Part shown: positions 52,197-62,249 of the stretch, in pieces | Numbering within the stretch: the first letter of the stretch is position 1 | Layout: each line of letters starts with the position of its first letter | Origin: Pasteurella sp030783905 | GTDB lineage: Bacteria > Pseudomonadota > Gammaproteobacteria > Enterobacterales > Pasteurellaceae | DNA: 64,000 nucleotides | Assembly: GCA_051122655.1 (NCBI GenBank) | Contig: CP182107.1 | Coordinates: 310,001-374,000 of the forward strand | Direction: 5' to 3' | Made by a program: the position numbers and the translations under genes | Notes under the pieces: model-generated | Seen by the model: only the letters and a program-made list of their open reading frames with translations | Database searches by the model: none | What the model was told of the DNA's origin: nothing

Positions 52197-53369
52197 ATGA
52201 AATTTATTGATGAAGCACTAATTCGTGTTGAAGCGGGTGATGGTGGTAATGGTTGTGTGAGCTTCCGACGTGAAAAATATATCCCGAAAGGCGGGCCAGA
52301 CGGCGGTGATGGAGGGGATGGCGGTGATGTATATTTAGTCGCTGATGAAAACCTCAATACTTTAATTGATTACCGCTTTGAAAAACGTTTTGCGGCAGGA
52401 CGGGGTGAAAATGGGCGCAGTGCGGGTTGTACTGGACATCGTGGTAATGATATTACCTTAAGAGTACCAGTGGGAACTCGTGCAATCGATAATGATACCA
52501 AGGAAGTCTTAGGTGATTTAACCAAACATGGGGCCAAAATGCTAGTAGCCAAAGGTGGTTACCATGGTTTAGGGAATACACGTTTTAAATCTTCGGTTAA
52601 CCGTGCGCCACGTCAAAAAACCAATGGCACGCCAGGTGAAAAACGTGATTTGCAGTTAGAGTTAATGTTATTAGCGGATGTAGGGATGCTAGGGTTACCG
52701 AATGCTGGAAAATCCACGTTTATTCGAGCCGTTTCAGCAGCTAAGCCGAAAGTGGCCGACTATCCGTTTACGACATTAGTCCCAAGTTTAGGGGTGGTAC
52801 GGGTCGATGAAAACCATAGCTTTGTCGTGGCAGACATTCCTGGCTTGATTGAGGGCGCGGCTGAAGGTGCTGGGTTAGGTGTTCGTTTCTTAAAACATTT
52901 AGAGCGTTGTCGTGTATTAATTCATTTGGTTGATATTGCCCCGATTGATGAAAGTGATCCAGCGGATAATATTGCCATTATTGAATCGGAACTCTTTCAA
53001 TATAGTGAAACCCTTGCGGATAAGCCACGCTGGCTAGTATTTAATAAAATCGATACTATGAGTGATGAAGAAGCACAAGAGCGTGCGAAAGCGATTGCTG
53101 AACGTTTGGGGTGGGAAGATGAGTATTACCTGATTTCTGCCGTCACTGGTAAAAATGTTCAACCACTGTGTCGCGATATTATGGACTTTATTGAAGCCAA
53201 TCCACGTCATGAAACTGAATCAGAAACGGAAGACGCAGAAGTGAAATTTAAGTGGGATGAATATCACCAAGCACAATTAGCAGAACATCAGTTTGATGAT
53301 GAAGATGATGATTGGGATGACTGGTCAGAAGAAGACGAAGAAGGGGTAGAAACCATTTACAAACCATAG
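52197..53369 (+). CDS. obgE: GTPase ObgE/CgtA
   Basis: Obg is an essential GTPase in ribosome assembly and stress control. The 390-residue protein has the glycine-rich Obg fold at the N terminus (EAGDGGNGCVSFRREKYIPKGGPDGGDG region), the G1 motif GLPNAGKSTFIRA, switch VADIPGLIEGAA, NKID guanine motif, and an acidic C-terminal tail (DDEDDDWDDWSEED). RBS AGGAG precedes it. A hairpin made of an inverted uptake-signal pair follows. Confidence 0.96.
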   Translation: MKFIDEALIRVEAGDGGNGCVSFRREKYIPKGGPDGGDGGDGGDVYLVADENLNTLIDYRFEKRFAAGRGENGRSAGCTGHRGNDITLRVPVGTRAIDNDTKEVLGDLTKHGAKMLVAKGGYHGLGNTRFKSSVNRAPRQKTNGTPGEKRDLQLELMLLADVGMLGLPNAGKSTFIRAVSAAKPKVADYPFTTLVPSLGVVRVDENHSFVVADIPGLIEGAAEGAGLGVRFLKHLERCRVLIHLVDIAPIDESDPADNIAIIESELFQYSETLADKPRWLVFNKIDTMSDEEAQERAKAIAERLGWEDEYYLISAVTGKNVQPLCRDIMDFIEANPRHETESETEDAEVKFKWDEYHQAQLAEHQFDDEDDDWDDWSEEDEEGVETIYKP

Positions 53370-53393
53370 TTCTGTGGCGACAGGCGAGATTAA

Positions 53394-53436
53394 AAAAAGT
53401 GCGGTATAAACGTTGAAAATTTATACCGCACTTTTT
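53394..53436. terminator. Terminator formed by inverted uptake-signal pair
   Basis: AAAAAGTGCGGTATAAA (53394-53410) and its exact complement (53420-53436) form a 17-bp stem with a 9-base loop between convergent obgE and fur. A- and T-runs flank it, as for a bidirectional terminator. Confidence 0.85.
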
Positions 53437-53459
53437 ATTTGCGTTAATTTGTCTGATTT

Positions 53460-53900
53460 CTATTTTTTGTTATTTTCATCGCATTTTTTGACATTACTAC
53501 ATTTGCCATAAAGATACAAACTGTGTGTGGCTAATTCAATGCCATGTTGTTTAGTAATTTCACGTTGACGTTTTTCAATAATATCATCATTAAATTCAAA
53601 CACTTTGCCGCAATCAACACAAATGATATGATCATGATGTTCGGTTGGGGCAAGTTCAAAGACGGATTTATTGCCTTCAAAATTATGACGAATTAAAATT
53701 TTTGCTTCATCAAATTGGTTTAAGACACGGTAAACGGTCGCCAAGCCAATCTCTTCACCTCTTTCAAGGAGCATTTTATAAACATCTTCTGCGGAGAAAT
53801 GTTCTTCTTGATGTTCTTGCATTAACGCCAAAATAGTTAAACGAGGTTCGGTGATTTTCAACCCCGCTTTTTTCAACAGTTTAATATTTTCTTCAGACAT
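53460..53900 (-). CDS. fur: Ferric uptake regulator Fur
   Basis: Fur represses iron-uptake genes when bound to Fe(II). The 146-residue protein has the winged helix (LKKAGLKITEPRLTILALMQ to TVYRVLNQFDEA), the metal-binding HHDHIICVDCGKVFEF segment and the C-terminal CSNVKKCDE zinc cysteines. It is downstream of fldA, as in E. coli. It likely controls the Fur-like sites at 28222, 31493 and 35183 in this same window. Confidence 0.97.
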   Translation of the reverse strand: MSEENIKLLKKAGLKITEPRLTILALMQEHQEEHFSAEDVYKMLLERGEEIGLATVYRVLNQFDEAKILIRHNFEGNKSVFELAPTEHHDHIICVDCGKVFEFNDDIIEKRQREITKQHGIELATHSLYLYGKCSNVKKCDENNKK

Positions 53901-53927
53901 AATAGTAGCCCCTTAATTATTTTGCGA

Positions 53928-54452
53928 TTAAGCTAGTTCCGCCAGACACATTTCGTCAAACACTTGCTTAACCCATTTTTCAACACGTTCCGCGGTGAGT
54001 TCAGGTTGACGATCTTCATCAATACATAATCCTACGAAAGTATTTTCATCGACTAATGCTTGCGAAACTTCAAAGTGATAACCTTCTGTTGGCCAATGAC
54101 CGACAATGATAGCGCCTTTAGGTTCAATGATGTCGCGCACTGTTCCCATCGCATCACAGAAATATTCTGCGTAATCTTCTTGATCCCCACAGCCAAAAAT
54201 AGCCACTAATTTATCCGTAAAATCAATTTGTTCTAAGGTTGGGAAAAAGTCATCCCAATCACATTGAGCTTCACCATAATACCAAGTGGGAATCCCAATC
54301 ATCAGAAAATCATACGCTTCAATATCTTCTTTTGTACTTTTTGCAATATCGCGTACATCAACTAAGTCACTACCCAGTTGTTTTTGAATCATTTTGGCAA
54401 TATTTTCGGTATTGCCTGTATCACTGCCATAAAATAAACCAACAACAGCCAT
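53928..54452 (-). CDS. fldA: Flavodoxin FldA
   Basis: FldA is an FMN electron carrier replacing ferredoxin under iron limitation. The 174-residue protein has the FMN phosphate loop FYGSDTGNTENIA, the 50s-loop TWYYGEAQCDWDDFF and the GCGDQEDYAEYFCDA region. It lies between ybfE (5 bases upstream) and fur (27 bases downstream), a conserved gammaproteobacterial order. Confidence 0.96.
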   Translation of the reverse strand: MAVVGLFYGSDTGNTENIAKMIQKQLGSDLVDVRDIAKSTKEDIEAYDFLMIGIPTWYYGEAQCDWDDFFPTLEQIDFTDKLVAIFGCGDQEDYAEYFCDAMGTVRDIIEPKGAIIVGHWPTEGYHFEVSQALVDENTFVGLCIDEDRQPELTAERVEKWVKQVFDEMCLAELA

Positions 54453-54457
54453 TTCTG

Positions 54458-54742
54458 CTACCTATCTTCTTGAATATTAAAATAATCTTGTAAAATTGTT
54501 ACAATTAATTCTGATCGACTAACATGCAAATTTGCCGCTAAATCTTCTAGTTGTTCCACCAAATCCGTATGCAATTTCAACTCGACACGTTTTAACCCAA
54601 TGGATTTATCCCGTCTTAACTGATTACGTTTATTGATACGAATTTGTTGTTCACGACTCAGTGGATTTGTTTTTGGGCGTCCAACTTTGCGAGTATTAGC
54701 AAACAGATCCAATGTAATACAATCTGCGTCTTGTTTTGCCAT
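54458..54742 (-). CDS. ybfE: YbfE-type ribbon-helix-helix protein
   Basis: A 94-residue basic protein resembling E. coli YbfE. The C-terminal part (GLKRVELKLHTDLVEQLEDLAANLHVSRSELI) has the ribbon-helix-helix pattern, so DNA binding is likely. The N-terminal GRPKTNPLSREQQIRINKRNQ is family-typical. Function is unsettled. No LexA box is evident upstream here, unlike in E. coli. Confidence 0.85.
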   Translation of the reverse strand: MAKQDADCITLDLFANTRKVGRPKTNPLSREQQIRINKRNQLRRDKSIGLKRVELKLHTDLVEQLEDLAANLHVSRSELIVTILQDYFNIQEDR

Positions 54743-54857
54743 CTATCAAATCACTGAAAATCTGTGGCTAAGTGAGAATGATAAGCCACAACTAAATTAA
54801 TGCTGAACTATAACACAATTTATATGGGATTAAAACACGAATTTCTGTACGCTTTGG

Positions 54858-55646
54858 CTATTTATTTGATATTAAAAATCTTTCAATTGCGCGTATGACA
54901 AACTCAGGTTTTTCAGCGTGAACCCAGTGTCCACAACCATTAATGGTAAAGGCTGTCGCCTGTGGAAATTGGGCGAGAATATGTGGTGTATCTTCCGTTT
55001 TAATGTAGTTTGATTGTCCACCACGAATAAAGAGAGTAGGCACGTTACTGTAGCAAGGTTGCCAATCCATAATATGGGCATAATTGTTATGTAGTGCGCT
55101 GAGATTAAAACGAAAATAGTCTTTGGCATGAGGATCAAAAGACTTCAACATAAATTGTTGGATCGCGTCTTCAGAAATATGTTGAGCTAAAAAGGGTTTG
55201 GCTTCTTGCCGTGTTTTGGGTTGAGCGTGTTTGGTGGCAAAGAGACCCGCAAAAACCTCATCATGACCATGGTGATCATAGCTGATCGGAGCGATGTCAA
55301 TCACAATCAGTTTTTCGACCAACTGGGGGTAAAGTGCGGTCATTTTCATAGCGGTTTTTCCACCCATAGAATGCCCGATTAAAACGACCTTTTCGAGTTT
55401 TAGTGCGTGGATGACATTGGCGAGATCCTCTGCCATTAAGGCATAGTTCATGTCTTCGTGGTGGAAACTTTGTCCGTGATTGCGTAAATCGACACGTAAA
55501 ATAGAATATTTCTCACTAAAAGCTCTTGCGATAATGCCTAAATTATTCATATCACCAAATAAACCATGAATAAAGACTAAAGTAGGCGCATTAATATCTT
55601 GTTTTAACTGATGAAATTGAAAGTGCAGTAAATTTTTCTCAGGCAT
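54858..55646 (-). CDS. ybfF: Alpha/beta-hydrolase esterase YbfF
   Basis: YbfF is a serine esterase acting on acyl-CoA-like and short ester substrates. The 262-residue form from the ATG at 55646 (MPEKNLLHFQF) is favoured over a frame extending 21 residues upstream. Motifs: oxyanion region FIHGLFGDMNNLG, nucleophile elbow GHSMGG, acid and catalytic His in INGCGHWVHAEKP. It heads the minus-strand ybfF-ybfE-fldA-fur run and is divergent from seqA. An uptake-signal core lies at 55332-55340. Confidence 0.93.
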   Translation of the reverse strand: MPEKNLLHFQFHQLKQDINAPTLVFIHGLFGDMNNLGIIARAFSEKYSILRVDLRNHGQSFHHEDMNYALMAEDLANVIHALKLEKVVLIGHSMGGKTAMKMTALYPQLVEKLIVIDIAPISYDHHGHDEVFAGLFATKHAQPKTRQEAKPFLAQHISEDAIQQFMLKSFDPHAKDYFRFNLSALHNNYAHIMDWQPCYSNVPTLFIRGGQSNYIKTEDTPHILAQFPQATAFTINGCGHWVHAEKPEFVIRAIERFLISNK

Positions 55647-55725
55647 AATTTGTATATAGAGTATTTGTAAATAAGTCGTTATAATGTTGCAAAATCTGAA
55701 AGAGATCAAGCAAGTGGAGGAAAAA

Positions 55726-56346
55726 ATGAAAATAATTGAAGTTGATGAAGAGCTTTATCAATATATTGCGAGTCAAACGCAGTCTATTGGTGAAAGCGCA
55801 TCGGATATTTTGCGCCGTTTGCTTAATTTTTCTAATAAAGCCGTTGAAAAAACAGAGGCACATTCTGTTCCAGTTAAAGAGGTAGAGGTTGTGGCGGCGC
55901 CTACACAAGCGACGGTTTCAACCTCAACGCAAACCGTTTTTGAGGCACCGACAGTATTACCGAAAAAACAATCGGATGAAGCCATTCAGCACGTAACGGT
56001 TAAAGTGCGTGACTTACTTCATTCCGAAACTTTTCAACAGGAAACGAAAGCCGTCGTCCGTTTTTTGAATATTTTGCGCGTATTGTATCGCACTAATCCA
56101 GAAAGTTTTGCACAAGCGACAGAATCATTGCAAGGCCGTACCCGTGTTTATTTTGCGCGTGATGAAGGGACTTTATTGATGGCGGGTAACCACACCAAAC
56201 CAAAGCAAATTCCAGATACCCCCTATTGGGTGATCACCAATACTAATAGTGGTCGCAAAATGTTGATGTTAGAAGGGGCAATGCAATCGATGCATTTACC
56301 CGCGGATTTAATTGAAGAAGTGCGCTCGTATTTTGTTGCCAATTAG
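55726..56346 (+). CDS. seqA: Replication negative regulator SeqA
   Basis: SeqA binds hemimethylated GATC and sequesters new origins. The 206-residue form starts MKIIEVDEELYQYIASQTQ after GGAGG, ruling out the longer frame from 55684. The N-terminal oligomerisation and C-terminal DNA-binding domains are present, with NTNSGRKMLMLEGAMQSM at the DNA contact. It is divergent from ybfF and immediately followed by menE, two bases on. Confidence 0.95.
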   Translation: MKIIEVDEELYQYIASQTQSIGESASDILRRLLNFSNKAVEKTEAHSVPVKEVEVVAAPTQATVSTSTQTVFEAPTVLPKKQSDEAIQHVTVKVRDLLHSETFQQETKAVVRFLNILRVLYRTNPESFAQATESLQGRTRVYFARDEGTLLMAGNHTKPKQIPDTPYWVITNTNSGRKMLMLEGAMQSMHLPADLIEEVRSYFVAN

Positions 56347-56348
56347 TT

Positions 56349-57767
56349 ATGTTTCCTTGGCAACAATTCGCACGTGATCCGAACAAACGAAACCAAATCG
56401 CCTTGCGTGATCCGCAAGGCGAGGTTTTTACATGGCAACAAGTTTCTGAACAAATCAGTCACTATGCTAAGCTTCTCCAATCGCATGGTGTAACCTCGCA
56501 TTCTGGTGTGGCACTATGTGGTAAGAATGACATTACCATCTTATTTCTTTATTTAGCGACTATTCACCTTGGCGCTCGGGTACTGCCGCTCAATCCCGCT
56601 TTCCCCGTCGAGAAAAGGCAGCAATATTGTATTGCAGCAAACAGTCAATTTTATTATGCCTCAGATTCCTTATCCTTGACGGGGTGCCAGCGGATTTTAT
56701 TGGATGCGGATGTGACCGTGGAACAACGTGAAGCAGAAGTGCGGTCAGATTCTAAAAAATTTCTCGTTCCCGCTACGATGACCTTAACCTCGGGATCCAG
56801 TGGTGTGCCTAAGGCGGTTGTCCATCATGTACAAGCCCATTTGGCTAATGCAAAAGGCGTTTGTGCACTGATGCAATTTAATGCAAACGGATCTTGGTTA
56901 TTTTCCTTACCGCTATACCATGTGTCAGGGCAAGGTATTGTTTGGCGTTGGTTACTTGCGGGGGCAATACTGCATTTCCCACAAACCGATTTTTATGCCT
57001 CTGTTGGGCAGGCGACGCATGTTTCATTGGTGCCGACTCAGTTACAGCGTTTATTGGCTTATTGGCAAGCGCACCGCATTTCAAAAGAGACCTTAAAAAC
57101 GCGGCATATTTTGCTTGGTGGGGCGCAGATTCCCACGACCTTGACCTCACAGCTCACAAAATGGGGTGTGCAAAGTTATTCTGGATATGGGATGACGGAG
57201 ATGGCGTCTACTGTATTTGCGAAACGAAGTGATGAAAAAATAGGCGTAGGTCAGCCCCTGCTAGGACGTGAATATCGGCTCGTTGAGGGGGAAATTTGGC
57301 TGAAAGGTGCGGGATTAGCGCTTGGGTATTGGCAAAATGGGGGGATTGTGCCCCTCACGAATACACAAGGGTGGTTTGCCACAAAAGATAAAGGCATTTG
57401 GCGTGATAATGAGTTGGTAATTTTAGGACGAATTGATAATATGTTCATTTCCGGTGGTGAAAATATACAACCTGAGGAAATCGAACAGGTGATTCAGCAA
57501 TGGCAATTTGTCAAACAAGTGTTTGTATTGCCGAAAGCCGATCCTGAGTTTGGGCAACGCCCCGTCGCTTTCATCGAATTTTCTCAGCCCTTTTCAGATG
57601 CACTGGTTGAGGCATTGACGATTTGGCTTGCGGATAAATTGGAAAAATTTAAACATCCTGTGGATTATTTTCCTTTGCACACACAACGATTACAACAAGG
57701 TGCCATTAAAATTTCTCGAACAACATTAAAATTAGTATTACAGGATTTACTAGGAACTCACGAATGA
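56349..57767 (+). CDS. menE: O-succinylbenzoate-CoA ligase MenE
   Basis: MenE activates o-succinylbenzoate to its CoA thioester in menaquinone synthesis. The 472-residue ANL-superfamily enzyme has the P-loop TLTSGSSGVPKAVVHH, the YSGYGMTEMAST motif and the GRIDNMFISGGENIQPEEIE hinge. It lies between seqA and mscK with tiny gaps (2 bases before, 4-base overlap after), not with other men genes. An uptake-signal core is at 56737-56745. Confidence 0.93.
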   Translation: MFPWQQFARDPNKRNQIALRDPQGEVFTWQQVSEQISHYAKLLQSHGVTSHSGVALCGKNDITILFLYLATIHLGARVLPLNPAFPVEKRQQYCIAANSQFYYASDSLSLTGCQRILLDADVTVEQREAEVRSDSKKFLVPATMTLTSGSSGVPKAVVHHVQAHLANAKGVCALMQFNANGSWLFSLPLYHVSGQGIVWRWLLAGAILHFPQTDFYASVGQATHVSLVPTQLQRLLAYWQAHRISKETLKTRHILLGGAQIPTTLTSQLTKWGVQSYSGYGMTEMASTVFAKRSDEKIGVGQPLLGREYRLVEGEIWLKGAGLALGYWQNGGIVPLTNTQGWFATKDKGIWRDNELVILGRIDNMFISGGENIQPEEIEQVIQQWQFVKQVFVLPKADPEFGQRPVAFIEFSQPFSDALVEALTIWLADKLEKFKHPVDYFPLHTQRLQQGAIKISRTTLKLVLQDLLGTHE

Positions 57768-60700
57768 AAAAAACATATTTAGTTAAAAAGGCCTTTTTGG
57801 CCCTGAGCTTATGCTTTATGTTCAATGCATATACATTCGCTCAACTTCCGACACAACATGATATTCAGTCCCAAATCAAGATTGCTAAAGGTGCCGATCA
57901 AAATGATGTCAACAGTAAGCTCGTGGTACAAAATTTAGAAGACACCTTGAGCTTATTGGCAAAAATTGACAAACAAAAGGCGGAGATTAAAGACTTAGAG
58001 GCACGTATTGATGGCGCAGCGGAACAAACCGTAAAAGCACAAAAACGTTTGGAAACACTGAAAAGTACACCAGTGCCTTCAGCAACACAATTTGAAAAAT
58101 TGTCTTTGGCTGATTTACAAGCCAAATTATTGAGTACGCAACAAGCATTACAACAAGTTCAAGTCGATGCAACAGGGTTGAATACCGAATTAGTCACGCT
58201 TCGCACGGCACCAGAACGTGCTCAAGTCACATTAAATGCAAATTTAACACGTGTACAAGAAATTAATAAGTTATTGGCGAATGCGGACACCTTACCAAGT
58301 GGAAAAGTGAAGCTAGAAACGGAATTAGCCTTATTAGAATCGCAAAACAGTTTTAATAAATTGTTATTGCAAGGTAATAATGTATTAACCACCTTATACA
58401 CTTTACAGCTAGAAGACAAAAATTTAGAAGTCGCGCAGTTACAAGAGCAAACCAAAAATCTACAGGACGCGATTAACCAACAATATCTCAAAGAATCGCA
58501 ACAGCAAGTTGAGCAACTCACTAAGTCGCAATTAGAAAATAAAGGTGCGACTCACCCTGAAGTGGCGAATCAATTAGAGCAGAATGTGCGTTTAAGCCAA
58601 ACACTTGTACAACAAACTACGGAAATGAATACCTTATCGCAAGATAATTTACGCATTAAAAATGTGTTAAATAACTTGCAACAGACACAACGCAATATTG
58701 AAGATCAAATTAGTGCGCTGCAAGGTTCATTAGTGTTGTCACGGATTATTAATAAACAAAAAGATTTGTTGCCACAAGATGAAATGATCGCGGGGCTATC
58801 CAAACGTATTACCGATCTACGTGTGCGTATTTTTGATCTGACTGAGATGCGAGATAATCTTTATGATCCGCAAGCTTATATTGCCACACTTGAGAAAAAA
58901 CAACAGGTGCGTTTTACTGCGCAAGAAAAAGCGAGCTTAGAGTCCATTTTACAAGAGCGTCGTAAATTGTTATCTGACATTATTAGTTTACTCAATAACC
59001 AACTTAATCTAGTGATTAATATTGAGCTGAACCAAAAGCAAGTGGCGTTAATTAGTGATCAACTGCAAAGTAAACTACAGCAACAAAGTTTTTGGGTAAA
59101 AAGTAATGCGCCAATGGATTTAGATTGGGTCAAACAATTTTTACCTGCAGTTCAAGTGCAAGTGACGGAGATTATTAAGCAAATTGATTTTTCCAATTGG
59201 CGTGAAAATGTCGTGCCAGCAGCATTAATTATTGCGTTATTACTGGTATTCACGTTTTTGATTCAACTACAGAAAGCAAAAATTAAACGACGTTTAACGA
59301 ATATTAATCAAAAAATTAATACCCTCAATTCGGATAGTCAATGGCATACACCAGAAGCCATTTTATGGACGTTGGTATTATGTTTACCGAGCACATTCAT
59401 TTTTAGCGCCGTGCTTGTGTTGATGGTGTATTTGTGTTTTGCGGAACCATTGAATTTAGCTAATTGGGTCATCAGCATGAGCCTTTATTGGTGCTTCTTT
59501 GCCTTTATGCTATCGCTGTTACGGCCGAATGGTATTGCGTATCGTCATTTCAGTATGCCAAAGGAAAGTGTCGATCGCTTTTATCGTGTATTTAGTCGGT
59601 CTGTTTGGATCTCGGCACTATGGATTAATGCCTCGATTTTTACTCATTTAGAAACAGGGATTACCAATGATGTGATTGGTCAGGTGATGACTATTTCTGT
59701 CTTGTTTATTTCCTTGTTAATTATTGGCCCACGTATTCAACATGCGGTGAAGTCCTACGAAAATTCCTCTGAAGACAGAACCAAATCGATTCACATGGTG
59801 TTAAAAATGGGGCGTTTTTTCCTTGTTGCGGCACCGATTATCCTAATTATCCTTGTTGTGATGGGCTACTATTATACGGCACTGAATTTGATGGAACATT
59901 TAATGTCCTCTTATTTTGTAGTTGTCGCTTGGTTAGTACTCAAAAACGTGATTCACCGCGGTTTAACCGTGTCCTCGCGTCGTTTATCTTACAATCGTTT
60001 GAAAGAAAAAATCGAGCAAAAGGCTCAGCCAAAAGTCAATACGGAAGAAGAATTGAGTATTGGACTGGAGTTACAGCAAAATGAGAGCTTGGGGATTGCG
60101 CAAGTCAAAGATCAAGTATTACGTGTTACGGATCTGTTTTTAACTGTCATTTTATTAGGCATGCTGTATTGGGTTTGGTCTGATTTGGTCACGGTGGCGT
60201 ACTACTTACAAGGTGTGACGTTATGGCAACAAAGTGTGACTACCGCTGCTGGAACGGTGATGGAATCCATTACCTTATTGAATCTGTTACTGGCGGCCGT
60301 GATTTTAATTGCAATGTATGCTTTAGTGCGTAATATTGGCGGTTTACTTGAAGTATTAGTGTTTTCAAGAGTGAGTTTTTCCCAAGGTACGCCTTATACC
60401 ATTACCACATTAGCGACCTATTTTATTATTGCGATTGGTGCGGGCGTCGCCTTTTCAACTTTAGGCATGTCATGGTCGAAATTACAATGGTTATTTGCGG
60501 CCTTATCTGTTGGTCTAGGTTTTGGTTTACAAGAAATCTTTGCTAACTTTGTCTCAGGTTTAATCATCTTATTTGAGCGCCCAGTGCGCATTGGTGATGT
60601 GATCACGATTGGTGAATATTCGGGTACTGTGTCGCGTATTCGTATTCGTTCGACCACCTTAATTGACTTTGATCGTAAAGAAGTGATTGTGCCTAATAAA

Positions 60701-61105
60701 GCCTTTGTGACAGAACGTTTGGTCAACTGGGCGCTTAATGATTCGATTACTCGTGTGGTGATTCGTGTTGGTGTGGGCTATGGATCAGATTTGGAATTAA
60801 CCAAACGCTTATTGCTGCAAGCCGCGACAGAATGTGATCGTGTATTGAACGATCCAGAGCCAGTGGTGTACTTCTTAAACTTTGGCGCAAGTTCGTTGGA
60901 TCATGAACTGCGTTTATATGTCGGTAAATTGGCGGATCGCAATCCGACGGTAGATTGCTTAAATCGTCGTATTAACAGCTTATTTGAAGAAAATAATATT
61001 GATATTTCATTTAATCAGTTGGATGTGTTTATCAAAAATCAAGTGACAAACGAAGAGATTAAGTTAAATCAACAATGTTTTCCAATTCAGAAACAAGAAG
61101 GATAA
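57764..61105 (+). CDS. mscK: Potassium-dependent mechanosensitive channel MscK (KefA)
   Basis: MscK opens under membrane tension to relieve osmotic shock. The 1113-residue protein has a signal-like start (cleaved after AFA), a long periplasmic coiled-coil region of about 470 residues rich in Gln, then about eleven membrane segments and the MscS pore helix with GLGFGLQEIFANFVSGLIILFE near residue 930. The start LPTQHDIQSQI resembles MscK more than MscM. It overlaps menE by 4 bases and precedes aroC. Confidence 0.9.
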   Translation: MKKTYLVKKAFLALSLCFMFNAYTFAQLPTQHDIQSQIKIAKGADQNDVNSKLVVQNLEDTLSLLAKIDKQKAEIKDLEARIDGAAEQTVKAQKRLETLKSTPVPSATQFEKLSLADLQAKLLSTQQALQQVQVDATGLNTELVTLRTAPERAQVTLNANLTRVQEINKLLANADTLPSGKVKLETELALLESQNSFNKLLLQGNNVLTTLYTLQLEDKNLEVAQLQEQTKNLQDAINQQYLKESQQQVEQLTKSQLENKGATHPEVANQLEQNVRLSQTLVQQTTEMNTLSQDNLRIKNVLNNLQQTQRNIEDQISALQGSLVLSRIINKQKDLLPQDEMIAGLSKRITDLRVRIFDLTEMRDNLYDPQAYIATLEKKQQVRFTAQEKASLESILQERRKLLSDIISLLNNQLNLVINIELNQKQVALISDQLQSKLQQQSFWVKSNAPMDLDWVKQFLPAVQVQVTEIIKQIDFSNWRENVVPAALIIALLLVFTFLIQLQKAKIKRRLTNINQKINTLNSDSQWHTPEAILWTLVLCLPSTFIFSAVLVLMVYLCFAEPLNLANWVISMSLYWCFFAFMLSLLRPNGIAYRHFSMPKESVDRFYRVFSRSVWISALWINASIFTHLETGITNDVIGQVMTISVLFISLLIIGPRIQHAVKSYENSSEDRTKSIHMVLKMGRFFLVAAPIILIILVVMGYYYTALNLMEHLMSSYFVVVAWLVLKNVIHRGLTVSSRRLSYNRLKEKIEQKAQPKVNTEEELSIGLELQQNESLGIAQVKDQVLRVTDLFLTVILLGMLYWVWSDLVTVAYYLQGVTLWQQSVTTAAGTVMESITLLNLLLAAVILIAMYALVRNIGGLLEVLVFSRVSFSQGTPYTITTLATYFIIAIGAGVAFSTLGMSWSKLQWLFAALSVGLGFGLQEIFANFVSGLIILFERPVRIGDVITIGEYSGTVSRIRIRSTTLIDFDRKEVIVPNKAFVTERLVNWALNDSITRVVIRVGVGYGSDLELTKRLLLQAATECDRVLNDPEPVVYFLNFGASSLDHELRLYVGKLADRNPTVDCLNRRINSLFEENNIDISFNQLDVFIKNQVTNEEIKLNQQCFPIQKQEG

Positions 61106-61109
61106 AAAA

Positions 61110-62183
61110 ATGGCAGGAAATACGATTGGGCAATTGTTTCAAGTCACGACGTTTGGTGAATCGCATGGGATTGCGCTCGGCTGTATTGTCGATGGTGTAC
61201 CGCCAGGGATGAGGTTATCCGAAGCGGATATTCAACCTGATTTAGATCGCCGTAAACCGGGGACATCGCGTTATACCACACCGCGTCGCGAAGATGATGA
61301 AGTGCAGATTTTATCCGGTGTGTTTGAGGGAAAAACGACGGGAACCAGTATTGGCATGATTATCAAAAACGCGGATCAACGTTCTCAAGACTATGGTGAT
61401 ATTAAAGATCGTTTCCGTCCAGGCCATGCCGATTTTACCTATCAACAAAAATACGGCATTCGTGATTATCGTGGTGGTGGGCGTTCCTCTGCTCGAGAAA
61501 CCGCCATGCGTGTTGCCGCAGGCGCCATCGCGAAAAAATATTTACGCGAACATTTTGGAGTTGAGGTCAGGGGCTTTTTGGCTCAAGTTGGCGATGTGGC
61601 GGTTGCACCACAAGCGATTGCGCAGATTGATTGGCAATACGTCAACAGTAATCCGTTCTTTTGTCCTGATCCAAGTGCGGTAGAAAAATTTGATGAACTC
61701 ATTCGTCAGCTGAAAAAAGACGGTGATTCGATTGGGGCAAAATTAACGGTGGTGGCAGAGAATGTGCCTGTAGGCTTAGGTGAACCCGTGTTTGATCGTT
61801 TAGATGCGGATCTCGCGCACGCATTGATGGGCATTAATGCAGTGAAAGCGGTAGAAATTGGCGATGGGTTTGCGGTTGTCAATCAGCGTGGTTCTGAGCA
61901 TCGCGATGAAATGACACCAGACGGTTTTTTATCTAATCATGCGGGGGGAATCTTGGGAGGAATTAGCTCGGGTCAACCGATTGTTGCTACGATTGCCCTA
62001 AAACCCACTTCCAGTATCACGATTCCAGGGCGTTCGGTTAATCTTGCCAATCAGCCAGTGGAAGTGGTGACCAAAGGACGCCATGATCCTTGTGTGGGAA
62101 TTCGTGCGGTACCGATTGCCGAAGCCATGGTCGCGATTGTCTTACTCGATCATTTATTACGACATAAAGCACAAAATAGATAA
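61110..62183 (+). CDS. aroC: Chorismate synthase AroC
   Basis: AroC converts EPSP to chorismate using reduced FMN. The 357-residue enzyme has the signatures GESHGIALGCIVDGVPPG, DYRGGGRSSARETAMRVAAG and KGRHDPCVGIRAVPIAEAM. It starts 4 bases after mscK. An uptake-signal core lies at 61673-61681. Confidence 0.97.
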   Translation: MAGNTIGQLFQVTTFGESHGIALGCIVDGVPPGMRLSEADIQPDLDRRKPGTSRYTTPRREDDEVQILSGVFEGKTTGTSIGMIIKNADQRSQDYGDIKDRFRPGHADFTYQQKYGIRDYRGGGRSSARETAMRVAAGAIAKKYLREHFGVEVRGFLAQVGDVAVAPQAIAQIDWQYVNSNPFFCPDPSAVEKFDELIRQLKKDGDSIGAKLTVVAENVPVGLGEPVFDRLDADLAHALMGINAVKAVEIGDGFAVVNQRGSEHRDEMTPDGFLSNHAGGILGGISSGQPIVATIALKPTSSITIPGRSVNLANQPVEVVTKGRHDPCVGIRAVPIAEAMVAIVLLDHLLRHKAQNR

Positions 62184-62249
62184 TTGTTAACATAACGTGC
62201 AAAGGATGGCGCCAAAATGAGGTTTAATTGAAGGATGACATCCACAACT

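Noticed and set aside
54743..54857. Searched for a LexA box before ybfE, as in E. coli
   Set aside because: No CTG-N10-CAG found; only a 7-bp hairpin (TGTGGCT / AGCCACA at 54763-54790), possibly a ybfF terminator.
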